A stretch of DNA of 8,611 bases from JANXQG01 sp037147235 (GCA_037147235.1 JBAWVO010000279.1:1-8611), one strand, 5' to 3'. Counted from the stretch's first letter, positions 1 to 5,894 are shown. The notes: generated by a model not told the origin, from the sequence alone. A program made the numbers and translations.

Positions 1-70
1 CCAACCGCTGGTGAAAATCGTCGTCGCCAAGCACGCGCCCGGTTCGCTCATGCTCTCGGAACTCCCCCAT
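1..70 (-). pseudogene. RAYT-like Y1 transposase C-terminal fragment (partial, runs off left edge)
   Basis: Reading the minus strand from an ATG at 70 gives M-GEFREHERTGRVLGDDDF-HQRL with no stop before the window edge. From memory, the block REHERTGRxLGxxxF closely resembles the conserved C-terminal stretch of REP-associated tyrosine transposases (TnpA_REP/RAYT, Y1 HUH family), usually written R-x-H-x-RTGRPLGS-x-x-F. The catalytic HUH and Tyr parts should lie upstream, but that space is occupied by hicB, so this is a broken remnant rather than a working gene. The frame is continuous with hicB: after the hicB TGA (88-86) five sense codons lead to the ATG with no other stop. The real 3' end lies outside the window. 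The family call rests on about 17 residues and has not been tested by a search. The reverse-strand reading frame over the same bases shows no recognisable motif. Confidence 0.5.
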
Positions 71-85
71 TTTGGTTCGATAAAC

Positions 86-292
86 TCATACTTCCAGGTA
101 TTCGCATTCGGTAGCAGGTTCCGGAATGGGTAAACCGTCCTCGTGTAGCCCCTCCAAGTGCAAAGGGACTGCCTCAGCGATCAATTTTTTGACCTCTCCA
201 GCGGATCTTCCCACGGCCACACAACCCGGCAGATCGGGGACATAGGCTCCGTAGCTCGTTGGGCCTTTTTCGATGACAATTGCATAACGCAT
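86..292 (-). CDS. hicB: HicB-family antitoxin (short, single domain)
   Basis: Encodes 68 residues beginning MRYAIVIEKGPTSYGAYVPD. The pattern Y-x-x-x-I-E-K...Y-x-A-Y-x-PDLPGC-x-x-x-G followed by an E-V-x-x-x-I-x-E-A-V helix and a D-G-x-x-IPEP ending is the usual degenerate RNase H-fold domain of HicB/UPF0150 proteins. HicB binds and neutralises the HicA mRNA interferase. Many HicB proteins carry an extra C-terminal HTH or ribbon-helix-helix DNA-binding domain. This one ends right after IPEPATECEYLEV, so it is the short form. I chose the ATG at 292 rather than the TTG at 295 because ATG overlaps the hicA stop as TGATG (294-290), which suggests translational coupling. A RAYT-like fragment follows directly in the same frame. 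Confidence 0.87.
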   Translation of the reverse strand: MRYAIVIEKGPTSYGAYVPDLPGCVAVGRSAGEVKKLIAEAVPLHLEGLHEDGLPIPEPATECEYLEV

Positions 293-486
293 CAATCTTC
301 CTCCGAAAATTGCGACTGTTTCCAGATACTCTTAAGGGTTTTAATCGGTACATCCACACCTAGCTGGCCCGCCACCGTAACTCGCCCTTTTTTGGCGTTG
401 TGCTTGAATTGACGATGGCCGCTTTTCGACTGAATACGATACCAGCCATCGGCCTCCAAGCGTTTAATGACGTCGCGAACTTTCAT
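292..486 (-). CDS. hicA: HicA-family mRNA interferase toxin
   Basis: Encodes 64 residues starting MKVRDVIKRLEADGWYRIQ. HicA toxins are small dsRBD-fold ribonucleases that cut mRNA and halt growth until bound by HicB. Recognisable elements in order are the N-terminal helix V-I-K-x-L-E-x-DGW, the catalytic-site loop KSGHRQFKH with the conserved histidine at residue 24, the strand KKGRVTVAGQLG, and the terminal helix PIKTLKSIWKQ. The open frame extends upstream to 555, but similarity to the family begins at the ATG at 486 and the length is then typical. No strong Shine-Dalgarno sequence precedes it. It shares one base with hicB downstream and is preceded by a candidate promoter at 527-555. All key residues are present, so the toxin is probably active. 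Confidence 0.87.
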   Translation of the reverse strand: MKVRDVIKRLEADGWYRIQSKSGHRQFKHNAKKGRVTVAGQLGVDVPIKTLKSIWKQSQFSEED

Positions 487-526
487 AAGTTTACCAGGCG
501 AATGAGCACAACGGATACATCCACCA

Positions 527-555
527 ATCCTACCCGACGTTTTCTTCGCTAGCAA
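527..555 (-). promoter_or_regulatory. Candidate sigma70-type promoter for hicA-hicB
   Basis: On the minus strand TTGCTA (555-550) and TAGGAT (532-527) are separated by exactly 17 bases. Each hexamer matches 4 of 6 consensus positions (TTGACA, TATAAT). The -10 box ends about 40 bases before the hicA ATG, a normal leader length. This is pattern matching only, and hexamers this weak also occur by chance. Confidence 0.3.
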
Positions 556-635
556 GGTTCCCTGGAGAATTTCGCAACCCTATTGCTGGCAAGGAGTTGC
601 ATCCTGGGCAATTCCGGGGCCAGCACACGCAACTA

Positions 636-682
636 GCGTTTTGATTCCCTCTTGGGGCCGGGTTTCCGGCGTCTCAAAACGC
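636..682. repeat. 9-bp perfect inverted repeat with GC-rich core
   Basis: GCGTTTTGA (636-644) is the exact reverse complement of TCAAAACGC (674-682). Inside lies a second small stem, GCCGG-GTTT-CCGGC. It could be a bidirectional structure or a degraded palindromic element. There is no adjacent gene end for it to terminate. Confidence 0.35.
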
Positions 683-710
683 GGCCGAGCATCTTCTCTT
701 CTCTCCCCAC

Positions 711-735
711 CGCGCCCCTCTGCGTCCCCTGCGGT
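711..735. repeat. One-armed CTCTGCG-type dispersed repeat
   Basis: The segment reads CGCGCCCCTCTGCGTCCCCT followed by GCGGT. It matches, on the opposite strand, the ACCGCAGAGGACGCAGAGG type of repeat I recall from intergenic DNA of planctomycetes and other phyla. No complementary arm is visible next to it, so this copy looks like half of an element. Confidence 0.4.
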
Positions 736-759
736 CAATTCCCTTCGTCCTCAAAAAAA

Positions 760-835
760 TTCACCGCAAAAGAACACAGAGAACGCAAAAGAACAAAATC
801 TTTCTCTTGCGCTCTTTGTACTCTCTCGCGGTGAA
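760..835. repeat. Imperfect palindrome of the ACCGCAAAGAACGCAAAG type
   Basis: The left arm starts TTCACCGCAAAAGAACACAG (from 760) and the right arm ends GCGGTGAA at 835. The reverse complement of the right arm starts TTCACCGCGAGAGAGTACAA, so the arms align along about 35 bases with scattered differences. The ends are the best preserved part (TTCACCGC against GCGGTGAA, exact). The internal unit AGAACGCAAA is repetitive. This is a degraded inverted-repeat element, not a gene. Confidence 0.55.
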
Positions 836-852
836 TCCTAATCAATTCTTTC

Positions 853-882
853 GACAGAAAAATGAGGGACAGAAAAATAAGG
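853..882. repeat. Tandem duplication of a 15-base unit
   Basis: GACAGAAAAATGAGG (853-867) is followed immediately by GACAGAAAAATAAGG (868-882). The two differ at a single base. The unit resembles a purine-rich intergenic repeat I associate with planctomycetes, but I cannot verify that here. Confidence 0.55.
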
Positions 883-893
883 AAGAAAGCAAT

Positions 894-992
894 GAACCGC
901 GAATGACACGGATGGAGGAAGATAATGGTTATTTCCATCTTCCTGTCTCCTTCCCTCTTATCCGTGCTTCCATCCGTGTTTCATCCGTGGCC
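894..992. repeat. Imperfect palindrome of the CACGGATGGA type
   Basis: The left arm 894-916 (GAACCGCGAATGACACGGAT then GGA) pairs with the right arm 969-992, whose reverse complement begins GGCCACGGATGAAACACGGA. A second small stem lies inside, AGGAAGAT with ATCTTCCT (917-943), and there is an extra half copy, TATCCGTGC, just before the right arm. Internal CACGGAT units repeat within each arm. The layout matches a degraded miniature inverted-repeat element. Confidence 0.55.
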
Positions 993-1024
993 AAGTCTAA
1001 TAATGGTATCCCCCCCGCGTTGCA

Positions 1025-1036
1025 TTGGTTAACCAA
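1025..1036. repeat. 12-bp perfect palindrome upstream of rlmI
   Basis: TTGGTTAACCAA is a perfect palindrome about 85 bases before the rlmI start. It could be an operator half-site pair, but nothing else supports that. Confidence 0.2.
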
Positions 1037-1121
1037 GCGAGTGTAGAATGGGTAGTGGAGGTCTTGTTCTCTAATTCTCGGTGATCATAACGTGGCAATC
1101 GTATGAAACAAGCAAAGGCAA

Positions 1122-2417
1122 ATGAGTAAGGAAACCAGTAAACTACCGCCTGAATCGTTCATTGGTGACATCTTTCGCCAGCGTCCCCTCGCGCCGAACC
1201 CTTCCGCGCCCATTCCGGCCGCGTTCGTTCGCTCGCCAAGCTGGCACCCGTTTCTTTATCGCAAGCGGATCGATCGCATCGACAAGGCCAAGCCGGGCGA
1301 TCTGCTGGCGGTTTATGGACCGAACGACCGCGTGCTGGGCTATGGCCTCTATAATCCGCGGAGCGAGATCGCCGTCCGCATGGTCTTCTATGGAGAAGAA
1401 CTGCCCGACAACGCGGCCTGGCAGAACAAGCTCGACGAGGCCGTGACGCTCCGCCGCGACATGCTTCGGCTGGACGATGTGACCGACGCCTACCGCCTAA
1501 TCCATGCCGAGGCTGACGGTCTTTCAGGCTTGGTCATCGATCGCCTGGGCGACGTGCTTTCGGCCGAGGCCTACACGTTGGGCATGTACCAGCGGGCAGA
1601 GGCTATCCTTGCCCGATTAGCCCCGACCCTGGGCACCAAGTTTTCCGTTGTACGGCCCAGCCCTCAGTTCCTCAGCCAAGAGGGCTACGAGCCACCCGGC
1701 TTTGCCTCGGACGACTTGCCGCAGGAAGTGACCATTCGCGAATACGGCACGCGGTTCCGTGTCCGCTTCGTCGGCGGCCATAAGACAGGCTTCTTCTGCG
1801 ATCAGCGTGAAAATCGCAAGCGACTGGCCGAGTTCTGCGAAGGCCGCACGGTACTCGACCTCTGTTGCTACACCGGCGGGTTTGCCGTGCAGGCCAAGTG
1901 TCTAGGCAAGGCTGCCGAGGTGACGGGCGTCGATCTCGATGAAGAACCGCTAAAGCTGGCCCGGGAGAATGCCAACTTGAACCAGGCACGCATCCGTTTT
2001 GTGCAGGACGACGCCTTCGCCTATATGCGGGAGATGCTGCGGTTGGATCGCCGCTATGATGTCGTGGTGCTCGATCCTCCGAAACTGATCCGCTGCCGGG
2101 CTGAGTTAGAAGAGGGCACGCGAAAGCATTTCGACTTGAATCGCTTGGCGATGCGCTTAGTAAAGCCCGGTGGGCTGTTTTTAAGCTGCTGCTGTTCGGG
2201 ACTCTTGAAGGAGGACGATTTCGTTAAGCTTTTGCGGCAATCGGCCTATCAGGCAGGTGAATTGATCTCTGCGGCTTCGGAAGAAACTGCCGAACGGCAC
2301 GCAGCGCGGCCGATGCAGTTTCTCGCCCGCACCGGGGCGGCGGCCGATCATCCCGTATCGGCCACCGTGCCGGAGACGGAGTATCTCAAAGCGGTTTGGA
2401 TGCGGGTGGGGCTATAA
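1122..2417 (+). CDS. rlmI: 23S rRNA (cytosine-C5) methyltransferase, RlmI family
   Basis: Encodes 431 residues. RlmI uses S-adenosylmethionine to methylate a cytosine of 23S rRNA (C1962 in E. coli) in the cytoplasm. The N-terminal PUA-type RNA-binding domain covers roughly residues 37-90 (SWHPFLYRKRIDRI, GYGLYNP). It is followed by the family linker GGHKTGFFCDQRENR (218-232), SAM motif I VLDLCCYTGGFAV (244-256), the acidic motif VDLDEEPL (270-277), motif IV LDPPK (317-321) and the nucleophile region LSCCCSG (354-360), with Cys358 aligned to the SCSG cysteine of RlmI. The C-terminus ADHPVSATVPETEYLKAV also fits. The protein is about 35 residues longer than E. coli RlmI, mainly at a Pro-rich N-terminus, so a later start is possible. 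A weak AAAGG lies 3 bases before the ATG. It converges with uup. Confidence 0.9.
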   Translation: MSKETSKLPPESFIGDIFRQRPLAPNPSAPIPAAFVRSPSWHPFLYRKRIDRIDKAKPGDLLAVYGPNDRVLGYGLYNPRSEIAVRMVFYGEELPDNAAWQNKLDEAVTLRRDMLRLDDVTDAYRLIHAEADGLSGLVIDRLGDVLSAEAYTLGMYQRAEAILARLAPTLGTKFSVVRPSPQFLSQEGYEPPGFASDDLPQEVTIREYGTRFRVRFVGGHKTGFFCDQRENRKRLAEFCEGRTVLDLCCYTGGFAVQAKCLGKAAEVTGVDLDEEPLKLARENANLNQARIRFVQDDAFAYMREMLRLDRRYDVVVLDPPKLIRCRAELEEGTRKHFDLNRLAMRLVKPGGLFLSCCCSGLLKEDDFVKLLRQSAYQAGELISAASEETAERHAARPMQFLARTGAAADHPVSATVPETEYLKAVWMRVGL

Positions 2418-2428
2418 GCCCTCGTTTT
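2409..2428 (+). terminator. Possible rho-independent terminator overlapping the rlmI stop
   Basis: GGGCT-ATA-AGCCC (2409-2421) forms a 5-bp stem with a 3-base loop, and TCGTTTT follows. The rlmI stop codon TAA (2415-2417) lies inside the loop and stem. The stem is short and the T tract interrupted, so termination strength is uncertain. It sits in the 23-base gap between convergent rlmI and uup. Confidence 0.35.
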
Positions 2429-2440
2429 ATCCGTTAGTAA

Positions 2441-4327
2441 TCAGCCGATCATCTCCAGTTCCTCCCAGCGGCGATATGCCTCGGCAAGATCACTCTGGAG
2501 AGACTCCAAACGGCCCTTGACGCTGATGATTTCGGCCGGTGCCTTGCGATAGAAGGCCGGATCGGCCGCGAGTTGATGGAGTTCGCTTAGTTCGGCTTCC
2601 AATGCTTCAATCCGTTGCGGCAATGCCTCCAACTCACGCTGTTCTTTGTATGTCAAACGCCGGGTGCGCGGCTGCGGTGACTGCCTTGGCTCGGGATGGG
2701 CGGTGGCAGGCTTGGCGACCGGCGACTGCTCTTCCGGACGTTGGCGGAGCCAGTCATCATAGCCGCCCGCATATTCCTTGACCTGCCCCTCACCTTCCAG
2801 GACGAGTGTACTGGTCACCACATTGTTGAGAAATTCACGGTCGTGGCTCACCAACAGTAGCGTGCCGGCATACGCGCTCAAGAGGTCTTCCAGCAGTTCA
2901 AGTGTCTCCAGGTCTAGGTCATTGGTCGGTTCGTCCATGACCAGCACGTTGGACGGTTTGGTGAAAAGCCGAGCCAGCAGCAACCGGTTCCGCTCGCCCC
3001 CCGAGAGCCGCGCGACGGGACTACTTGCCTGCTCGGGAGTGAAGAGAAAATCTTCGAGGTAGCCGATGATATGGCGAGTGCGGCCGTTGATCGTCACCGA
3101 GTCCGATCCGTCGCGGACGTTTTCGCGCACCGATTTTGTCTCGTCCAGTTGGGCATGGAGTTGGTCGAAGTAAGCAACCTCCAGATTGGTTCCGTGGCGA
3201 ACGGTCCCCGTCTGCGGCACGAGATCGCCTAACAGCAGGCGCAAGAGAGTCGTCTTGCCCGAGCCGTTGGGGCCGATCAACCCAACCCGATCACCCCGCA
3301 TGATCATGGTCGAGAAGTTGTCGACGATGGCACGGCTGCCGTAACGGAAATGGAGGTTCTTGGCCTCGATCACCAGCCGGCCCGTGCGGTCTGCGTCCTG
3401 AATTTCCATTTTCACGTCGGCGGGACGATCGCGTCGAGCGAGGCGGACCTCGCGCAATGCCTCCAGGGCGCGGACCCGGCCTTCGTTGCGTGTCCGCCGG
3501 GCCTTAATGCCGGTGCGTATCCAAACCTCCTCTTGAGCACGCTTCTTGTCGAACTCGGCGTTTTGCTTGGCCTCGGCTTCGAGTGTCGCCTCTTTCCGAT
3601 TCAGGTAGGTCGCGTAGTCGCACGACCAGCTTGTGAGCCGGCCGCGGTCGAGTTCCAGGATGCGGGTTGCCACGGTGCGGAGCAAGGCTCGATCATGCGT
3701 AACAAACAGCAGCGTGCCGCTGGAACGCAGCAGGAAATCCTCCAGCCAGCGGATAGCGTCGATGTCGAGGTGGTTGGTCGGCTCGTCCAAAAGGAGGAGA
3801 TCCGGGCTGCCGACCAGGGCCTTGGCCAGCAGCACGCGACGTTTCATGCCGGCGGAAAGAGTGGCCACGTCCGCGTCGGGCTGGAGGCTCATGCGTGAGA
3901 CAACGGCTTCAATCTGCGAGTGCATGCGCCAGCCGCCATTCGCTTCCAGTGCGTGTTGGATGCGCCCCAACTCCGCCTGAAGGTCGTGGCTTTCTTCGCT
4001 TGCAAGCCGGCTCGCCAGATGATGATACTCGGCCAACAGTTCCGCCATGGGGCCAAGCCCCCTGGCGACCTCATCAAAAACCGAGCCGCGAAGGTCCGCT
4101 GGCACTTGCTGGGGGAGCATCGCGGTACACAGCCCCTGTTGCCGAATGACCGCGCCCCGATCCGGCTCCAGAGTACCCTGCAGGAGGCGGAGGAGCGTCG
4201 TTTTGCCGGTGCCATTGCGACCCAAGAGGCAAACCCGCTCGCCCGGCTCAATCGTCAGATTGGCCTGGTCCAAGACCAGAGGGCCGCGAAAGCCCAGGAA
4301 AACGTCGGAAAACGCGATAAGTGACAT
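2441..4327 (-). CDS. uup: ABC-F family ATPase Uup
   Basis: Encodes 628 residues with two nucleotide-binding domains and no membrane segment, the layout of soluble ABC-F ATPases that act on the ribosome. Domain 1 has Walker A GRNGTGKT (36-43), signature LSAGM (157-161) and Walker B LLLLDEPTNHLD (177-188). Domain 2 has GPNGSGKT (352-359), LSGGE (441-445) and VLVMDEPTNDLD (461-472). The charged linker at about 245-300 is the segment that contacts tRNA in ABC-F proteins. A Pro-rich spacer leads to a coiled-coil C-terminal domain from about 557 (LTYKEQRELEALPQRIEALE), which is diagnostic of Uup among ABC-F members. Uup is linked to suppression of precise transposon excision and to ribosome function. 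The start MSLIAFSDVF aligns with the E. coli Uup start. The first signature has A in place of the usual second G. It is transcribed divergently from the acylphosphatase gene. Confidence 0.9.
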   Translation of the reverse strand: MSLIAFSDVFLGFRGPLVLDQANLTIEPGERVCLLGRNGTGKTTLLRLLQGTLEPDRGAVIRQQGLCTAMLPQQVPADLRGSVFDEVARGLGPMAELLAEYHHLASRLASEESHDLQAELGRIQHALEANGGWRMHSQIEAVVSRMSLQPDADVATLSAGMKRRVLLAKALVGSPDLLLLDEPTNHLDIDAIRWLEDFLLRSSGTLLFVTHDRALLRTVATRILELDRGRLTSWSCDYATYLNRKEATLEAEAKQNAEFDKKRAQEEVWIRTGIKARRTRNEGRVRALEALREVRLARRDRPADVKMEIQDADRTGRLVIEAKNLHFRYGSRAIVDNFSTMIMRGDRVGLIGPNGSGKTTLLRLLLGDLVPQTGTVRHGTNLEVAYFDQLHAQLDETKSVRENVRDGSDSVTINGRTRHIIGYLEDFLFTPEQASSPVARLSGGERNRLLLARLFTKPSNVLVMDEPTNDLDLETLELLEDLLSAYAGTLLLVSHDREFLNNVVTSTLVLEGEGQVKEYAGGYDDWLRQRPEEQSPVAKPATAHPEPRQSPQPRTRRLTYKEQRELEALPQRIEALEAELSELHQLAADPAFYRKAPAEIISVKGRLESLQSDLAEAYRRWEELEMIG

Positions 4328-4429
4328 CCTCGGAGGATCGCCTTTGGCTTGTTGTAAGCGGTTCGTAACTAACGACTAAGTCTACCATCGTAGCAGCGGT
4401 CCTACGAGTACCTAAATGGCTTTGCGTGA

Positions 4430-4447
4430 TTCCCGAAAGTTCGGGAA
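4430..4447. promoter_or_regulatory. Perfect short palindrome in the uup/acylphosphatase divergent gap
   Basis: TTCCCGAA-AG-TTCGGGAA is a perfect inverted repeat with 8-base arms and a 2-base spacer. It lies about 100 bases from each of two divergently transcribed genes, the usual place for a dimeric repressor site. It could also form a small hairpin. No regulator is encoded nearby. Confidence 0.3.
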
Positions 4448-4502
4448 AATGCGTTACCAGACCAGCCTGACCGAGCCACTAGCCGATTTGATCATCGGAC
4501 AT

Positions 4503-4508
4503 TATACT
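4503..4508 (+). promoter_or_regulatory. Possible -10 box for the acylphosphatase gene
   Basis: TATACT matches 5 of 6 positions of TATAAT and lies 23 bases before the ATG. No good -35 hexamer is found at 16-18 bases upstream, so support is thin. Confidence 0.2.
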
Positions 4509-4531
4509 GGAGGTTTTGGAGAAAACGGCAG

Positions 4532-4819
4532 ATGGAGCCGCATGAGGAGATCCAGCGGTGCGAGGTTTACTACTCGGGAAGGGTGCAAGGGGTCGGGTTC
4601 CGTTACACGGTGCGTTCGATCGCCCGGCAGTTCGCCGTAACGGGGTATGTCAAAAACCTCCCCGACAACCGCGTCGAACTTGTCTTGGAAGGCCTTTCCG
4701 AGGAGATCCGGGCGATGCTTCGTGCCATCCAGGTTGAGATGGGCCATTACATTCGCGACGTTCGCGAAACCCCCTCCCGGGCAACCGGAGGGTTTTCAGG
4801 TTTTGATGTGCGGTTCTGA
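4532..4819 (+). CDS. acyP: Acylphosphatase
   Basis: Encodes 95 residues, a normal length for the family. Acylphosphatases hydrolyse carboxyl-phosphate bonds such as those in acetyl phosphate and 1,3-bisphosphoglycerate (EC 3.6.1.7). The phosphate-binding loop YYSGRVQGVGFRYTV (13-27) contains the catalytic arginine, Arg24, and the second motif GYVKNLPDNRVELVLEG (38-54) contains the catalytic asparagine, Asn42. The second motif usually reads N-x-x-D-G-x-V, but here the glycine is Asn, so the turn is slightly unusual. The C-terminus FSGFDVRF is typical. The start ATG is preceded by TGGAG about 10 bases upstream. A palindromic repeat separates it from the permease gene downstream, and no functional link to that gene is evident. 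Confidence 0.9.
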   Translation: MEPHEEIQRCEVYYSGRVQGVGFRYTVRSIARQFAVTGYVKNLPDNRVELVLEGLSEEIRAMLRAIQVEMGHYIRDVRETPSRATGGFSGFDVRF

Positions 4820-4841
4820 TTCAACCACCCGCCAGAATATC

Positions 4842-4908
4842 AAGTAGGTCAGGCTTTCCAGCCTGACGTTGACCGGTTCCCTGTCAGGCTGGAAAGCCTG
4901 ACCTACTT
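4842..4908. repeat. Perfect 26-bp nested inverted repeat (REP/REPIN-like)
   Basis: The arms at 4842-4867 and 4883-4908 are exact reverse complements, separated by a 15-base spacer. Each arm begins AAGTAGGTCAGGCTTTCCAG and is itself palindromic: GTCAGGCT and AGCCTGAC flank TTCC, giving an 8-bp stem with a 4-base loop. The element can therefore fold either as one long hairpin or as two small ones. No T tract follows, so it is not a standard terminator. It fills most of the 114-base gap between the acylphosphatase and permease genes. From memory this is a high-copy dispersed repeat of planctomycete genomes. Confidence 0.85.
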
Positions 4909-4933
4909 CGACGATTTAAGCTGAGACGAAAAC

Positions 4934-5890
4934 ATGTCCGACATTTTGCTGCCCCTTGCTTTTTTCGATTTTGTGAACGCGCCCGCCTGGGTCAAGCCTT
5001 TTTGGCATATCGGCTGGGGTGGAATCGCCGCCTTTGCGGTGCTGGCCGTGTTGTTTACTATGCTCCAGTTGGCTTTTCCCAAGATTGCCGCCATTGCCCG
5101 GACGACGGGCAAGGAAGCCGTCTTGCAGCCACTGTTTTATATTCTTCTGGGAGCCGGGATCTCGCTGTTGACCCTATCCTTGTTCTTGCCGTACTTCACT
5201 TTCGGCGAGGATGTCAAGGTGGTGGAAGAAAACGGTCTGACCCTGGTGATGTTGCTGTCAATCGTCCTGGGTCTCTGGACCGCAAGCACTTCCTTGGCCG
5301 AGGAAATTGAAGGCCGCACGGCACTCACGGTGCTTTGCAAACCGATCAGCCGCCGCGATTTTGTCCTGGGCAAATTCCTGGGCATCCTCGGCCCGGTGGC
5401 GATCCTGTTCATCGTTCTCGGCGTTTTCTTCCTGGCCAGCGTGTCGTACAAGGTGTTTTACGACGCACGGGAAACGTCCCTGCCCGAGCCGAATTCGCAG
5501 CAATGCCTTGAAGAGGTCGTGCGCATCGCCCCAGGGCTGGTCCTGGCATTCTTGGAAACGACCGTGATGGTCTCGATCAGCGTGGCCATTTCCACGCGGC
5601 TGGGAATGCTGCCGAACCTGGTGATCTGCTTTTCGATTTACGTGTTGGGGCATCTCGTGCCGATGCTGGCCAAGTCGGCCATGGGACAGATGCCGATCGT
5701 CACGTTCATTGCCGATCTCTTGGCCGCCATCCTGCCCGTGCTGGACCATTTCAATATCTATGGACCCATTGCCACCGGCGAAACCGTCCCCCTGGCCTAT
5801 CTCGGCCTGGCCGCACTCTATTGCCTGGCCTACAGCTCGCTCGCGATGTTGGCCGCACTGTTGATGTTTGAGGATCGCGATCTGGCGTAA
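4934..5890 (+). CDS. ABC-2 type transporter permease subunit
   Basis: Encodes 318 residues with about seven or eight hydrophobic segments (near 27-48, 66-87, 102-119, 149-171, 199-220, 226-246, perhaps 254-271, and 286-311). It is an inner-membrane protein. The cytoplasmic stretch SLAEEIEGRTALTVLCKPIS (120-139), followed by RRDFVLGKFLG, is the ABC-2 permease hallmark in which E-x-x-x-G-T is followed by KPxSR and GKFLG. The C-terminal MFEDRDL resembles the usual FRRRDL ending. Such permeases work with a separate ATPase to export lipids, polysaccharides, drugs or peptides. No cognate ATPase is encoded in the window (Uup is a soluble ABC-F protein), so substrate and partner are unknown. The chosen ATG has no strong ribosome binding site. 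Its stop is 4 bases from the rpoN stop on the other strand. Confidence 0.8.
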   Translation: MSDILLPLAFFDFVNAPAWVKPFWHIGWGGIAAFAVLAVLFTMLQLAFPKIAAIARTTGKEAVLQPLFYILLGAGISLLTLSLFLPYFTFGEDVKVVEENGLTLVMLLSIVLGLWTASTSLAEEIEGRTALTVLCKPISRRDFVLGKFLGILGPVAILFIVLGVFFLASVSYKVFYDARETSLPEPNSQQCLEEVVRIAPGLVLAFLETTVMVSISVAISTRLGMLPNLVICFSIYVLGHLVPMLAKSAMGQMPIVTFIADLLAAILPVLDHFNIYGPIATGETVPLAYLGLAALYCLAYSSLAMLAALLMFEDRDLA

Positions 5891-5894
5891 GCGA

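Larger units (their letters stand above)
487..1121. other. Gene-free interval filled with degenerate dispersed repeats
   Basis: About 635 bases between hicA and rlmI contain no credible coding sequence. The short open frames here have low-complexity products and lie across repeats. From left to right the interval holds a candidate hicA promoter (527-555), a perfect 9-bp inverted repeat (636-644 with 674-682) around a GC-rich core, a one-armed CTCTGCG-type repeat (711-735), an imperfect palindrome (760-835), a tandem 15-mer (853-882), another imperfect palindrome (894-992) and a 12-bp palindrome (1025-1036). The repeats from 711 to 992 are separated by short gaps only, as in a landing zone used repeatedly by miniature elements. 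Confidence 0.6.

Noticed and set aside
1..134. Plus-strand frame reading QPLVKIVVAKHAPGSLML
   Set aside because: It looks protein-like but would run into the 3' end of hicB on the other strand and shows no known motif. The minus-strand RAYT-like reading explains the bases better.
641..1046. Several short open frames between hicA and rlmI
   Set aside because: They run across the dispersed repeats, have low-complexity products, overlap one another on both strands and resemble commonly mispredicted repeat-derived proteins.
1093..1106. Possible sigma-54 promoter (TGGCA near rlmI)
   Set aside because: TGGCA is present but no TTGC follows at the required spacing, and it would start almost on the ATG.
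1103..1129. Eight-codon open frame overlapping the rlmI start
   Set aside because: MKQAKANE followed by TAA could be a leader peptide, but it has no Shine-Dalgarno sequence and such short frames are expected by chance.
3350..3898. 182-residue open frame antisense to uup
   Set aside because: It is opposite conserved Uup domains and has no motif of its own.
4842..4908. Interpretation as a rho-independent terminator or CRISPR unit
   Set aside because: There is no T tract on either side. The two copies are inverted rather than direct, and there is no spacer series.
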